Source of the DNA: Solirubrobacterales bacterium
GTDB lineage: Bacteria; Actinomycetota; Thermoleophilia; Solirubrobacterales; Solirubrobacteraceae
Length of the DNA stretch: 35,541 nt
Direction: 5' to 3'
Assembly: GCA_025963905.1 (NCBI GenBank)
Contig: JAOPZW010000114.1
Location: 1-35,541 of the forward strand
The position numbers and the translations under genes are program-made. Below, one piece after another: positions 8,501 to 23,220 of the stretch. How positions within the stretch are numbered: position 1 is the first letter of the stretch; each line of letters opens with the position of its first letter. The notes below the pieces were generated by a model. The model was not told where the DNA came from, made no database searches, and worked only from the letters and a program-made list of their open reading frames with translations.

Positions 8501-8971
8501 CGGGTCGTCACGGCTGCGCTCGTGCTGCCACTTGCGACCGTGGAGACCCAGATCCCCGACGACGCGCCGATGCACGCGGTCGAGACGAAGGAGGTCGAGC
8601 GCCGCGGCGTCGACCTCGTCCTGGCGACCGAGCGCATGCTCGGCCGCAGCCCGGTCGAGCAGGCGTTCAACAACCCAGGTTTCGATGTCCTCTCCGTCCG
8701 CGACGGCGAGGATCCGATCCGCATCGAGGTCAAGGCCCGCATCGCCGGCGCCGAGGACTTCTTCGTCACCCACAACGAGGTGCTCACCGCGCTCAACAGC
8801 GCGCCGCGGTACCGGCTGGCGCTCGTGCGCGTCGACCCGCGCGGCCCCGAGCACGACGAGGTCCGCTACCTCGAGAACCCGTTCGGCCGCTTCGACGCCG
8901 GCGACTTCGACGCGACCGGCCACCGCGGCAAGTGGGACACGACCTGGGCGCGCGGCAGGGAGCCGTTTTGA
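5534..8971 (+). CDS. SNF2-like helicase with C-terminal DUF3883 (DrmD-like)
   Basis: 1145 aa from a GTG at 5534, where family homology begins (VSKLEDLQPGLRLAGV). The track's ATG at 5342 would add 64 residues of arginine-rich, unconserved sequence. Superfamily 2 motifs are intact: Walker A DDPGAGKT (128-135), DEAH (229-232), MTATPH (265-270), and in the second RecA lobe TDAAGEGLNLQ and QRFGRIHRIGQ with the arginine finger. A long charged insert lies between lobes. Near the C-terminus, DVLSVRD, IEVKAR and VTHNEV match DUF3883, a domain with an IEVK core reminiscent of PD-(D/E)xK nucleases. Such helicases translocate on dsDNA in DISARM-like and other methylase-linked defence systems. The stop is four bases before the methylase ATG, so these are one operon. 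It probably senses or remodels invading DNA. Confidence 0.9.
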   Translation: MSKLEDLQPGLRLAGVIPGQNVAVIAVQPHGPDAIELTYKTAEGDLGQRVLGRDAEEKLAIAHAEARPLDAVAADFKLVAECQRIKLAGLSDPMLAVTTSDIQPLPHQLRAVYGELLPRTPLRFLLADDPGAGKTIMAGLYIKELILREDVKRCLIVAPGGLVDQWQDELYLKFGLAFEIFTPQLSETVFGASAFEQHPLLIARMDQLARNEDLVAELAKSEWDLVVVDEAHRMGAHYFGGKLEKTKRFQLGELLGDVARHLLLMTATPHSGKEEDFQLFLTLLDRDRFEGKYQAKIHAADTSGVMRRMVKEDLLTFDGKPLFTERIAETVPYELTELEQDLYEQVTTYVREGMNRAEKLDGKRRNTVGFALTVLQRRLASSPEAIYRSLERRAARLERRKQEILDGAAIGEPRAADVVGDLNEFDDDEFSAEELESIEDELVDAATAARTVEELDAELLDLRDLIKAAARVRASDTDRKWSELRTILEDNTLAAPGSGVERRKLIVFTEHRDTLEYLARRIGSLLGRPEAVKAIHGGVRRAQRRQITEEFTHNPACQVLLATDAAGEGLNLQVAHLMVNYDLPWNPNRIEQRFGRIHRIGQREVCRLWNLVADNTREGEVFARLLLKIEEQRKAYGGKVFDVLGTAFSETPLRTLLIDAIRYGELPETKAKMEKVIDAGVARGIEELLVERALATDAMQHADIAQLRALMDEARARRLQPHYIEGAFRTAFTRLGGKIRRREQGRFEITHVPAQLRTIGRGPIASRYERVTFDIEHVLDESGARAELLAPGHPLHNTVTDETVARWHETLERGTVLVSPTVQEPRLLVGVIEEIADATETAVARRFSYAFIDEHGSVEAAGPAPYLDCVAAPLTNEVIAARALPWLAEAEERAASWIIANQVPAFLSEVKLRREAELHRVRDQVGRRLDQESNRLILEAMVAQEQEQAGKKPKESHTSLMLKSADLEGRRTARLALLDRQLQMQAKPPRVVTAALVLPLATVETQIPDDAPMHAVETKEVERRGVDLVLATERMLGRSPVEQAFNNPGFDVLSVRDGEDPIRIEVKARIAGAEDFFVTHNEVLTALNSAPRYRLALVRVDPRGPEHDEVRYLENPFGRFDAGDFDATGHRGKWDTTWARGREPF

Positions 8972-8975
8972 TCCG

Positions 8976-11825
<2,850 letters not shown>

Positions 11826-11828
11826 CCG

Positions 11829-15158
<3,330 letters not shown>

Positions 15159-15292
15159 CGCACCGCGGCAGCGTCCGCGGGCTCGCCTCGCGCTCGCCGA
15201 CAGGCCGACGCGATGGGTCCTCCTTGGCCCAACTTCGGCGGGTGGAGCCTGTCCGCCCCGACTGCCAAGCTGCTCTGTCGCTCCCGATCCAC

Positions 15293-15751
15293 ATGCTCAG
15301 ACAACTCCTGATCTCAGCTCTGGCAATTGGAACGCTGCTATCGACGGCCGCGCCCGCCAACGGTCAGAACAAACCGCGAACAAACGTCGACCAACGCGTA
15401 GCTCGGCTCGAGGCGCAGGTTGTAAAGCTGCAGCACGACGTCGACGTTGAGCGGGCGGCTCGGGTGCAGCTCGGGGACGACTCGCACTACTACTTCGGGT
15501 CCGTCGCAATCATCGTCGGTATCGCCACGTTGCTCATCGCGATCGTCGCGCTGGGTGCGACCTTCGCGGGTTACCGCCTCGTTCGCGACTACGTGACGAA
15601 AGAGTTTGATAGGCGCGCCGGAGACGCCTTCGACAACCAGGTCGGCCCGCTCATCGATGGGAAGCTTGACGCGGCGACTGAGAAGTTCGACGCAGAGCTG
15701 GCGAAGATGGTCGCGGCAGCTCGTCAGGCTATGGGGCAGAACCCAGCTTGA
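15293..15751 (+). CDS. Small exported/membrane coiled-coil protein
   Basis: 152 aa when started at ATG 15293, which begins a clear signal peptide (MLRQLLISALAIGTLLSTAAPANGQ). The track's ATG at 15155 overlaps the ATPase stop but adds 46 arginine-rich residues before the signal peptide. That start would suit translational coupling, so both remain possible. A short coiled coil (about 32-60, RVARLEAQVVKLQHDV) would be extracytoplasmic, followed by one transmembrane helix (about 68-93). A charged cytoplasmic tail follows, with a second helical stretch (KLDAATEKFDAELAKMV). No catalytic motif is seen and I do not recognise a family. Its stop overlaps the next gene's TTG start (TTGA). It may anchor or gate the PIN protein at the membrane; that is inference. 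Confidence 0.7.
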   Translation: MLRQLLISALAIGTLLSTAAPANGQNKPRTNVDQRVARLEAQVVKLQHDVDVERAARVQLGDDSHYYFGSVAIIVGIATLLIAIVALGATFAGYRLVRDYVTKEFDRRAGDAFDNQVGPLIDGKLDAATEKFDAELAKMVAAARQAMGQNPA

Positions 15752-17646
15752 CTCCGGTGAATCCAGAGCTCGCCGACCTGGCCGCGTACGCGATCTTCGA
15801 TGTCGATCCGAACGTTCGGAGCGCGAACAAGCCGCTCCACTTCTTCATGGTCTCCGTGGCCCTGTTCGACGCGCTCGATGGCCTGACACCCGACGAGCTT
15901 CACGATGCGGTCTGCGCTCAGATGATCGTCGACCACCACCTGTCCGCTGATGAGGTGGACGCCGCGGTCAAGCTCGGGGTTGGTCCCGGCCTGATACTCC
16001 TTGGCGACGACGGAAAGCTCCGGTTGAGCGCAGTGCGGCGAGCGCAGCTCGAACAAGCGCGGACCCGCATCGGCGAGCAGCGAGAGGCGTTCCATGGCCA
16101 CATGGCGAAAGCTGTTGCGGAGGCCGGCGTGAGCCCGGTCGACGAGGGCGCTCTTCGGGATCACCTCGAGCATGGGCTACAGTCGCTGTTCGGAGAACAG
16201 TCCGCTGTGATCGCTGCGGCTTACGGGCCGGATGGTATTGGGCTTGACTCTGCCCTGAGCGGCGTCAACGCTCGTGACCGACTTCGGGAAATTGGGTCGG
16301 CGCTCGCCCCAGGCGGCGCTGGCCCCAACAAGCTCCAGCGCGAGCTCATCCACACCGGCCTGGAGAAGGGCCTGTTGACGCTCCCGAAGATGGCGACAGC
16401 ATACCTCGCGTCGCTCTACCACAGGACTGTTGCCGCCGCGCTTCTCGCGCAAGACCCAACCATTCGCAAGGTCAAGCACCAACTTGCGGGACGGCGCGTC
16501 GCGTACCTCGACGCGAACGTCCTGATGGCGTGGATGTTTGAGGCAGACCCGCTTCACGAGGTTGCCGAGCAAGCGATCGAATTGACCAAGGTAGTCGGCG
16601 CGACTCTTCGCGTCACGACCCACGCGCTCGACGAACTGGCGGTGCAGATTCGTGAGGCGGATCGCTTCATGACGCAGTACAAGGGTGAGCGTCGGCTGCT
16701 CTCGTATGCCGACGACGTCGTGGTTCGCAGCTTTCGAATGGCGCAGCGCGAACACACCGGCCTTGTCTGGTCGGCGTTCGTCGCTGCGTTCGCTCCTCCC
16801 GATACCTGGATCACACACCACGGCGTCGAGGTTGACGCCGACGGTACAGAGGCCCTCGAAGCGGACGAGAGACTTCAAAAATTCGAGGCGGCCGTTCGTC
16901 GCCGGCGCCCGCAGGCCGCCACGGTGGTGATCCGGACCGACGCATGCAACATGTTGCATGTCTTGAAGGCGAGGGACGGCATCCCCGCCGACAGCATGGG
17001 TAACCGTGCATGGCTCGTCACGAATGACGGCTCCCTCGAACTTGTGGAACGTGACATGGCAGCCGCCGGTGATCTCGCAGGACCCGTGTCGCGTAGCTCG
17101 CGGGTTTGGTGCGACCTTCTCGGGCCGTGCGTGCCCCCAGATGCCGAGCGCCTCGCTGGATACGTGACTCGGCTCGTTCAGTCGGAGTTTGGCCTGTTGG
17201 CGGAGGATCCGACCTTCGTCAATAAGGCGTTCCTGAATGTCCTCAGCCAAAGTCGGTTCAAGATCGCGGACGTCCTCGAGGATGATCGGATCGCGGGCCA
17301 GGTCTTGGCGCGCCTGCAAGCAGACGACGAACTCAGGCGCCTGATCGGCGACGCCGAGCCCGACTCGGAGGAGTGGAACGAGGAGCTCGCTGCGGCCGTG
17401 CAGCGCACGCTTGCCGAACTCGCGGTCGCCACCGTCGATGAGGCAGAGCTCAATGCGGCACTTGTCGCGCAAGCAAAGGCGGAACAGGCGGCCGAAGCGG
17501 AGCGCAAGTCCCGCATCGACGCTGTGCGAGAGAATGCGGACCTTAAGCGCGTCGTCCGAGAGGCTACAGACCGCGCCGAACGGGCAGAGGAAGAGCTGGC
17601 GGCAAAGGCGTCGCGCCGGTTTCTCGCGCGTTTGTTCGGCCGGTGA
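15748..17646 (+). CDS. Large PIN-domain protein with C-terminal coiled coil
   Basis: 632 aa, last gene of the defence operon. A PIN nuclease fold is visible in the middle: YLDANVL with D255 and N257, then E296 in ALDELAVQ, D398 in IRTDACN, and D427 in VTNDGS. These are the four acidic positions of an Mg-dependent PIN ribonuclease/FEN-like nuclease, so it looks active. Residues ~1-245 form an unassigned helical domain (FFMVSVALFDALDGLTPDEL). Residues ~565-632 are a charged coiled coil ending in the basic tail RRFLARLFGR. At 632 aa it is much larger than toxin-antitoxin PIN proteins (~130 aa). The TTG at 15748 overlaps the preceding TGA; GTG at 15757 is an alternative. No antitoxin gene is adjacent. 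Confidence 0.75.
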   Translation: MTPVNPELADLAAYAIFDVDPNVRSANKPLHFFMVSVALFDALDGLTPDELHDAVCAQMIVDHHLSADEVDAAVKLGVGPGLILLGDDGKLRLSAVRRAQLEQARTRIGEQREAFHGHMAKAVAEAGVSPVDEGALRDHLEHGLQSLFGEQSAVIAAAYGPDGIGLDSALSGVNARDRLREIGSALAPGGAGPNKLQRELIHTGLEKGLLTLPKMATAYLASLYHRTVAAALLAQDPTIRKVKHQLAGRRVAYLDANVLMAWMFEADPLHEVAEQAIELTKVVGATLRVTTHALDELAVQIREADRFMTQYKGERRLLSYADDVVVRSFRMAQREHTGLVWSAFVAAFAPPDTWITHHGVEVDADGTEALEADERLQKFEAAVRRRRPQAATVVIRTDACNMLHVLKARDGIPADSMGNRAWLVTNDGSLELVERDMAAAGDLAGPVSRSSRVWCDLLGPCVPPDAERLAGYVTRLVQSEFGLLAEDPTFVNKAFLNVLSQSRFKIADVLEDDRIAGQVLARLQADDELRRLIGDAEPDSEEWNEELAAAVQRTLAELAVATVDEAELNAALVAQAKAEQAAEAERKSRIDAVRENADLKRVVREATDRAERAEEELAAKASRRFLARLFGR

Positions 17647-17684
17647 GCCGCGGCGTTCAGGTTTTCTTTTCGCCGCCGACTGCG

Positions 17685-17834
17685 TATAGTGGAGCGATCG
17701 GACGGTACGAGAGACCAGTCGGGTCTTGCGAGCAAGGTGGGTAGAAGCGCGCCGGGTCCGACCTCCCGCCCTCCACAGGCGGAGTCCAAATCCAGTTTAG
17801 AGTCGAGGGCCGAGTCTTGAGACCCGGCCCTCGA
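17685..17834 (+). ncRNA. Candidate structured non-coding RNA after the defence operon
   Basis: The 265-base gap between convergent genes holds ordered structure. A -10-like TATAGT lies at 17685-17690. A helix TCGGAC/GTCCGA (17698-17703 with 17756-17761) encloses hairpin AGACC-AGTCG-GGTCT (17712-17726). A second hairpin (17763-17784) and a long terminator stem at 17803-17834 follow. No open frame explains it. The -35 is poor (TTTTCT or nothing). It does not fit tRNA, tmRNA, SRP or 6S RNA that I could recognise. It may be a small RNA, or simply the shared 3' structures of two converging operons. Confidence 0.35.
17803..17834. terminator. Hairpin terminator between convergent operons
   Basis: TCGAGGGCCG pairs perfectly with CGGCCCTCGA across a loop that itself can pair GTCT/AGAC. 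The stem is followed by TCGTTGT, a weak T tract. Its position between the PIN gene and the 3' end of recD suits bidirectional termination. Confidence 0.6.
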
Positions 17835-17911
17835 TCGTTGTAGGACCATGCTGTGCCGAACGCTCGAGCGGTCGGGTGATGGTTCCTCCGGGTGGCTCGC
17901 GTCTGTTGCGA

Positions 17912-19837
17912 TCAGTTGCCCCACAGACGCCTGCGAAGCCCCGAGGCGCGTGCGACGGGCCGCTTTACCGCGGTCGCGATGGCTTCCGCACTCCCGACGA
18001 CGACCAGGCGCTTGCGCGCGCGTGTGGCCGCCGTGTACAGCAGCTCCCTCGTGAGGACTCGCGAGGTGGAAGCCGGCAGCAGCACCGCGGCGGTTTCGAA
18101 CTGCGAGCCCTGGCTCTTGTGGATGGTCATGGCGTACACCGTCTCGACCGACCCGAGCCTGGTGGGGCTGAACTCCACGACCTCGCCACGCCGCTCGAAC
18201 GCCGCGCTCGCGCGTTCAGGGGTGCTCTGTACGACGACCCCGGTGTCGCCGTTGTAGAGCTGGAGCTCGTAGTCGTTGTCGGTGACGAGGAGGGGGCGGC
18301 CGATGTACCAGCGGTCGTCGGTGGTGAAGTCGTTGAGCGCGGTGGCGAGCCAGCCCTCGATGCGGGCGGTCCAGGTGGTGACGCCGTAGGGGCCTCGGCG
18401 GTGGGCGCAGAGGAGGCGGTAGGACGCCAGGGCTGCGATTGCCTCTGAGGCGGCTCCGGCGCGGGCGGCTTCCATGACGGCTCGGGCGGCTGTGACGGCG
18501 CCGTCGCGGACCGTCGCGAGCGCGGCGTCGGTCGCTTCCTCCGCGACGTCGATCGGGATCCAGAGGACGTCGTGGGGTGAGTCCTCGAGGGCCTTGAGTG
18601 CCGCGTCGGAGTCGCCGTGGTGGATGGCTGACGCGAGGCGGGCGATGCCGGTGCCGAAGCGGTGGACGCGGTCGAGGACGATGATGCCGTCGCCGATCCG
18701 GGCCTCGCCGGGCGGGTCGTTCGCGGTGATCTCGTGGCCGGTCGCTTCGGCGAGGCGTAGGCGCGCTGGGCGCGTCATGAGCGGTCGATCGGTGGCGGGG
18801 CCGACGATGTCGCCGAGCACGGCGCCGGCCTCGATCGAGGCGAGCTGTGCGGGGTCGCCGACGAGGATGAGGCGGGCGTCGGGGCGGACGGCCTCGGCGA
18901 GCCGGGCCATCAGGGAGAGCGAGACCATGGAGGTCTCGTCGACGATCACGACGTCGTGGGGGAGGCGCTGGCCGCGGTGGTGGCGAAAGCGGCTGTGGCT
19001 GCCCGGGCGCCAGCCGAGGAGCCGGTGGAGCGTCGAGGCCTGGAGCGCGAGCAGGCCCGCGCGGATGGGCTCGGTGACCGGGAGTTTGGCTGCCTCCTCG
19101 TGGACTGCCTCCTCGAGGCGGGCGGCGGCCTTGCCGGTCGGGGCGGCCAGGGCGACCAGCGGCGGCGGCGAACCGCTGTGAGCGGCCTGCTCGGCCAAAA
19201 GGGCGACGATGCGCGCGACCGTCGTCGTCTTGCCCGTGCCGGGCCCGCCGGCGACGACGGCGAAGCGCCGCAGCACGGCGCTCGCGGCGGCCAGGCACTG
19301 GCGGCTCGCCGTCTCGCCTTCGAACATGCGCGCGAGGCCGTCGGCGAGCACCCCCATCGAGACGCCGGCGGTCGGCTCGTCGCTGATCGCCAGGAGGTCG
19401 GTGGCGACCCGGCGCTCCTCCTGCCAGTAGCGGTCGAGGTAGAGCCAGCTGCCGACGAGGCGGAGGGGGCGGGCGGTGCCCGCTTCAACGTCGTCCTCTC
19501 CGACGGCCACCAGCTCGCTCGCGGCCAGCTGTCGCACCCAGCCGTCGGCCTCCGGCCAGGGCAGCTCGGAGAGGTCGACCGGCTCCTCGGTGTCGACCGA
19601 CGCCGTGTCCCGGATCGTCGCGAGGTCGACGTAGACGTGCCCGATCCGGGGGGCGCGGACCGCGAGGGCGGCCGCGAGGACGACGCGCTCGTCCGGCTCG
19701 TCGACGAGCGTCGCCAGGCGCTGCGCGACCTGGACGTCGGCGGCCGCGAGCACGCCGATGTCGTTGAACTCCCGGAGCAGTTCGGGCGCGCGCAGGGCGC
19801 GGCGCGCGTCGAACGGATCGACGGCGAGCAGCGTCAC
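17912..19837 (-). CDS. recD: Exodeoxyribonuclease V alpha subunit RecD
   Basis: 641 aa from a GTG at 19837 preceded by AAGGAGGG five bases away; the GTG overlaps the recB stop (GTGA). The track's start at 19915 adds 26 unconserved residues. It is a superfamily 1B helicase: Walker A GPGTGKT (198-204), VIVDETSMVSLSLMARL (motif II), ILVGDPAQLASIEAG (motif III), and late MTIHKSQGSQF and TAATRARKRL (motifs V-VI). RecD is the fast 5'-3' motor of RecBCD, needed for processing DNA double-strand ends and for Chi-regulated degradation of phage DNA. Length and domain order match the family. It is the last gene of recC-recB-recD and converges on the defence operon. Confidence 0.95.
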   Translation of the reverse strand: MTLLAVDPFDARRALRAPELLREFNDIGVLAAADVQVAQRLATLVDEPDERVVLAAALAVRAPRIGHVYVDLATIRDTASVDTEEPVDLSELPWPEADGWVRQLAASELVAVGEDDVEAGTARPLRLVGSWLYLDRYWQEERRVATDLLAISDEPTAGVSMGVLADGLARMFEGETASRQCLAAASAVLRRFAVVAGGPGTGKTTTVARIVALLAEQAAHSGSPPPLVALAAPTGKAAARLEEAVHEEAAKLPVTEPIRAGLLALQASTLHRLLGWRPGSHSRFRHHRGQRLPHDVVIVDETSMVSLSLMARLAEAVRPDARLILVGDPAQLASIEAGAVLGDIVGPATDRPLMTRPARLRLAEATGHEITANDPPGEARIGDGIIVLDRVHRFGTGIARLASAIHHGDSDAALKALEDSPHDVLWIPIDVAEEATDAALATVRDGAVTAARAVMEAARAGAASEAIAALASYRLLCAHRRGPYGVTTWTARIEGWLATALNDFTTDDRWYIGRPLLVTDNDYELQLYNGDTGVVVQSTPERASAAFERRGEVVEFSPTRLGSVETVYAMTIHKSQGSQFETAAVLLPASTSRVLTRELLYTAATRARKRLVVVGSAEAIATAVKRPVARASGLRRRLWGN

Positions 19838-22800
19838 GTCGCCCTCCTTCCGTCGAGGATGTCGCTGAGTCCTTCGACCAGCGCTTTCGGCGGCCGCCAG
19901 GCGAACACGCCGCACGGCGCGCCGTCGATCGTCGGGGTCTCGGCGCCGAGCATGCCGCGCACGAACAGGTAGAGGACGCCGGCGAGGTTGCGCTCGGGGT
20001 CGTAGCCGGGCAGGCGCCAGCGCAGGTAGCGGTGCAGCGCGGCCGTGTACAGCAGGGCCTGCAGGCCGTAGTGGCCGCGATCCATCTCGGCGGCGAGCGC
20101 GGCGGGGCGGTGGTGCCAGGCCGTCAGCGCCTCGCCTGGCGCGGCGAGCCAGTTCGTCTTGTAATCGACGATCGCAAACCGTGCTCCCGGCAGGCGCAGC
20201 ACGGCGTCGATGCTGCCCGTGAGGTATCCGCGGACGGTGCGGCGCAGCGCCGGGTCTTCGAGCCGAGCGGCGTAACCGGCGAGCGGATCGCCCGCCGGCA
20301 GCGTGTCGCGCAGGAGCCGCGCGATCGCCGTGAGCGTGACGTCGCCGCTGGGGTCGTCGCCGCCGGCCAGGGGCAGCTCGAACTCGAGCTCGTCGAGTCG
20401 GTCGGCGCGCTCGATGTCGCGCAGCCGGAGCCCGCCGGCCAGCGGGCCGAGGGGCGTCTCGATCGTCGCGGCCAGGCCGGCGGCCACGATTGCCGGATCG
20501 CCGATCTCGACGCGGCGGCGGGCGAGCGCGAGCTCGACTTGGGTCGTGACCTCGCCCGGGAGGTCGGGGGCGGCGAAGTCGGTCGCCTCGAAGACCTGGT
20601 GCACGAACGTCCCGACGCTGAGGCCGACCGGCATGTCGGCGAGCAGTGACGGCATCGTCAGCGACGCCTCGACCGGCGCCACCTCGCTCGCGGCGGCGGG
20701 CGCCTGCGGCTCCGCGGGCTCGTCGACGACCTCAGCCGCCTCGGGCTCGCTCGCGACCCGGTGCTCGTACGCGCCGGCGGCGATGTCGCTGTAGGAGGTC
20801 CGGCGCCAGCGCCAGTCGAGGCTGCGGTCGAAGAGCGCGGCGCCGAGCTCCGCCGGCTCGGGGGCCGGCGGCGTCCAGCTCGCCGGCAGGCCGAGCGTCG
20901 ACCGTTCGACGGCGATGCGCCCGGGCGCTTCGGCGGCGAGGGCCTCGAAGCGCGCGACGGCGGTGGCGTCGTCCGGCGTCGACATCCCCACGGGAGCGAC
21001 CGTGCCCTCGGCGTCGCGCGCGAAGAGCAGCCGCCCGAGCGGCGAGTGGCGGCTGTCCTTGGAGCCCGCCCACCAGATGACCGCCTGGTGCTGCGCGCGC
21101 GTCAGGGCGACGTAGGCCAGGCGCAGGTCCTCGCCGCGCTGCTCGATGAGCGACTGCTGCTTGTGGCGCCGGTAGTCGGGGCCCGCGAGCGCGACATCGA
21201 TGGTGCGCGCATCGTCGGCCTCGGGGTCATGGAAGAAGACGGGGGTGTCGCCGGACGGGATGTATCCGGGCTCCCACAGGAACGGCAGGTACACGATCGG
21301 GAACTCGAGGCCCTTGCTGCGGTGGATCGTCAGCACCTGGACCGCCTCGGCGTCGGACTCGAGCCGGCGGCTGCGCTCCTCGTCGCCGGTGTCGTCGCCG
21401 GCCTCGGCGATGCGGCGCCGCAGCCACGCCGTGAGGGCCGTGGTGCCGAGCTGCTCGCTGGATGCCGCGGCGTGCAGGAGCTGGCCGACGTGGCGCAGGT
21501 CGGTCAGCGACCGCTCGCCTTCGGCGGTGGCCAGGATGCGCTGCGGCAGGCCCTCGACGAGCGTGATCGTCTCCATCAGCGACGCGACGCCCTTGACGCG
21601 CAGCACGCGCGCCCAGTCGTGCAGGCGCCGGTGCACGCCCTCCCACTCCTCGTCCTCGGCGCCGGCGACCCGCTCGGTGGACCAGCCGAGGAAGCAGGTC
21701 AGCGCGGCGGAACGTGCTCGCGTCGGGGAGGTGGGCCGCTCGATCGCTTCGAGCAGGCGCAGCCACTCGCCGGCCGGGGTGGTGCCGAAGACGCTGCCGG
21801 CGCCGTTGATGACCGCCGGGATCCCGGCCGCATCGAGCGCGTCACGAACGAGCGCCGCATTGCGGTTGGTGGGCACGAGCACGGCGACGTGACCGGGGCT
21901 CACGTGCTCGCGGGCGATCGGCACGCCGGACTCGTCGCGGCGCTCGATCTCCGCGGCGGACGAGAGGAGGGCGACGAGATCGGCGGCGAGGTCCTCGGCG
22001 ACGTGCTCGCGCGCGCTCGGCTTGCCGGCGAAGCCGCCGGGGGTCAGCGCGATCGATGGCTGGTCTCGGTGGACGACCCTGATCCGCACGGGCGCTGCGC
22101 TCGGTGCTCCGCTCAGCCGCGGGGTCTGGTTCGCGTCCGCCGCGCGGACGCGGCGGTAGACGATCCCCTCGTGGCCGAGCCTGGCGCCGCCGAACATGGC
22201 GTCGTAGGCGTCGATGAGCCCCTGGTCGCTGCGCCAGTTGACCTCGAGGGTCGCCTGCGCGCCCGCGGATCTCGCGGCCTCGAGGTACGCGTAGACGTCG
22301 GCGCCGCGGAAGGCGTAGATCGCCTGCTTCGGGTCGCCGATCAGGATCAGGGTCGCGCCGCCGTCCCCGAAGGCCCGCCGGACGATGTCCCACTGCACCG
22401 GGTCGGTGTCCTGGAACTCGTCCACGAGGACGACCGCGTAGCGCGCGCGCAGGCGCGCCGCGGCCGCATCGCCGCCCTCGCCGGTGAGCGTCTCGTCCAG
22501 CCGGGTCAGCAGGTCGTCGTAGGTCATGACCGCCATCCGGCGCTTGCGCAACTCGAGCTCGTCGCGCGCGGCCTCGGCGAGGCGCCGGCGCATCTCGGGG
22601 ACGTCGCCGACTGCGGGGGCGATGGCCGTCGTCGGGTTCTCGATAGCCACCCGCGCGACGTCGGCCGCCTCCCGGCGCGTGAACGGCGGGTCGCCGCCGC
22701 GGTGGAACCGGCGCACGTAGAGGTCGTCGACGACCTGCTCGACGAGGTCCCTGACGTCCTCCACGAACGCGGTCTCGCGCTCGACGTCGCCCGCGACCCC

Positions 22801-23220
22801 GAGGCCGGCGAGCACCTCCTGGCAGAAGCCGTGGGTGGTGGCGATCGTGGCGGCGTCGAAGTCGGCGAGCGCGCGTACCAGGCGGGCATGCCGGAGCCGC
22901 ACCTCGTCCTCGGCGCCGTCGGCCAGCAGCCGGACGAGGTCGTCGCTGCCGTCCATCGGGCCACCGGCGAGCGCGTGGGCGAGTCCCTGCTCGACGCCGA
23001 CGAGGCGCTCGCGCACGCGCTCGCGCAGCTCGCCGGTCGCCATGCGCGTGAACGTCACGAGCAGCAGCCGGTCGAGAGGGGTGCCCTCCGCGACGTAGCG
23101 CGCCGCGAGCGCGGCGATCGTGTACGTCTTGCCGGTCCCCGCGCTCGCCTCCAGCACGGTGACGCCCGTCGGCAGCGGTCCACGGAGGTCGAACGGCAGG
23201 ATGGCGATCGGCTGGGTCAC
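19834..23220 (-). CDS. recB: Exodeoxyribonuclease V beta subunit RecB
   Basis: 1128 aa starting at GTG 23220, which overlaps the recC TGA. The track's 23259 start adds 13 unconserved residues. It is an SF1A UvrD-like helicase with ASAGTGKT (25-32), VDEFQDTDPVQWDIVRRAF (motif II) and ILIGDPKQAIYAFRGADVYAY (motif III). The C-terminal RecB nuclease domain has GTFVHQVFEA (His ligand), GSIDAVLR and VDYKTNW with D1019 and K1021, the catalytic Asp-x-Lys. Helicase and nuclease residues are present, so the enzyme should be active. RecB supplies the 3'-5' motor, the only nuclease of the complex and RecA loading. Length is close to the E. coli protein. No frameshift is evident. Confidence 0.96.
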   Translation of the reverse strand: MTQPIAILPFDLRGPLPTGVTVLEASAGTGKTYTIAALAARYVAEGTPLDRLLLVTFTRMATGELRERVRERLVGVEQGLAHALAGGPMDGSDDLVRLLADGAEDEVRLRHARLVRALADFDAATIATTHGFCQEVLAGLGVAGDVERETAFVEDVRDLVEQVVDDLYVRRFHRGGDPPFTRREAADVARVAIENPTTAIAPAVGDVPEMRRRLAEAARDELELRKRRMAVMTYDDLLTRLDETLTGEGGDAAAARLRARYAVVLVDEFQDTDPVQWDIVRRAFGDGGATLILIGDPKQAIYAFRGADVYAYLEAARSAGAQATLEVNWRSDQGLIDAYDAMFGGARLGHEGIVYRRVRAADANQTPRLSGAPSAAPVRIRVVHRDQPSIALTPGGFAGKPSAREHVAEDLAADLVALLSSAAEIERRDESGVPIAREHVSPGHVAVLVPTNRNAALVRDALDAAGIPAVINGAGSVFGTTPAGEWLRLLEAIERPTSPTRARSAALTCFLGWSTERVAGAEDEEWEGVHRRLHDWARVLRVKGVASLMETITLVEGLPQRILATAEGERSLTDLRHVGQLLHAAASSEQLGTTALTAWLRRRIAEAGDDTGDEERSRRLESDAEAVQVLTIHRSKGLEFPIVYLPFLWEPGYIPSGDTPVFFHDPEADDARTIDVALAGPDYRRHKQQSLIEQRGEDLRLAYVALTRAQHQAVIWWAGSKDSRHSPLGRLLFARDAEGTVAPVGMSTPDDATAVARFEALAAEAPGRIAVERSTLGLPASWTPPAPEPAELGAALFDRSLDWRWRRTSYSDIAAGAYEHRVASEPEAAEVVDEPAEPQAPAAASEVAPVEASLTMPSLLADMPVGLSVGTFVHQVFEATDFAAPDLPGEVTTQVELALARRRVEIGDPAIVAAGLAATIETPLGPLAGGLRLRDIERADRLDELEFELPLAGGDDPSGDVTLTAIARLLRDTLPAGDPLAGYAARLEDPALRRTVRGYLTGSIDAVLRLPGARFAIVDYKTNWLAAPGEALTAWHHRPAALAAEMDRGHYGLQALLYTAALHRYLRWRLPGYDPERNLAGVLYLFVRGMLGAETPTIDGAPCGVFAWRPPKALVEGLSDILDGRRAT

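Noticed and set aside
15293-17646. Toxin-antitoxin (VapBC) pair
   Set aside because: The PIN protein is about five times the size of VapC and its partner has a signal peptide and TM helix rather than a DNA-binding antitoxin.
17691-17800. tRNA or integration site after the defence operon
   Set aside because: gagtccaaatcc superficially recalls a T-arm, but no acceptor stem, anticodon arm or T-stem pairs correctly, and no repeat of the segment was seen at an island edge.
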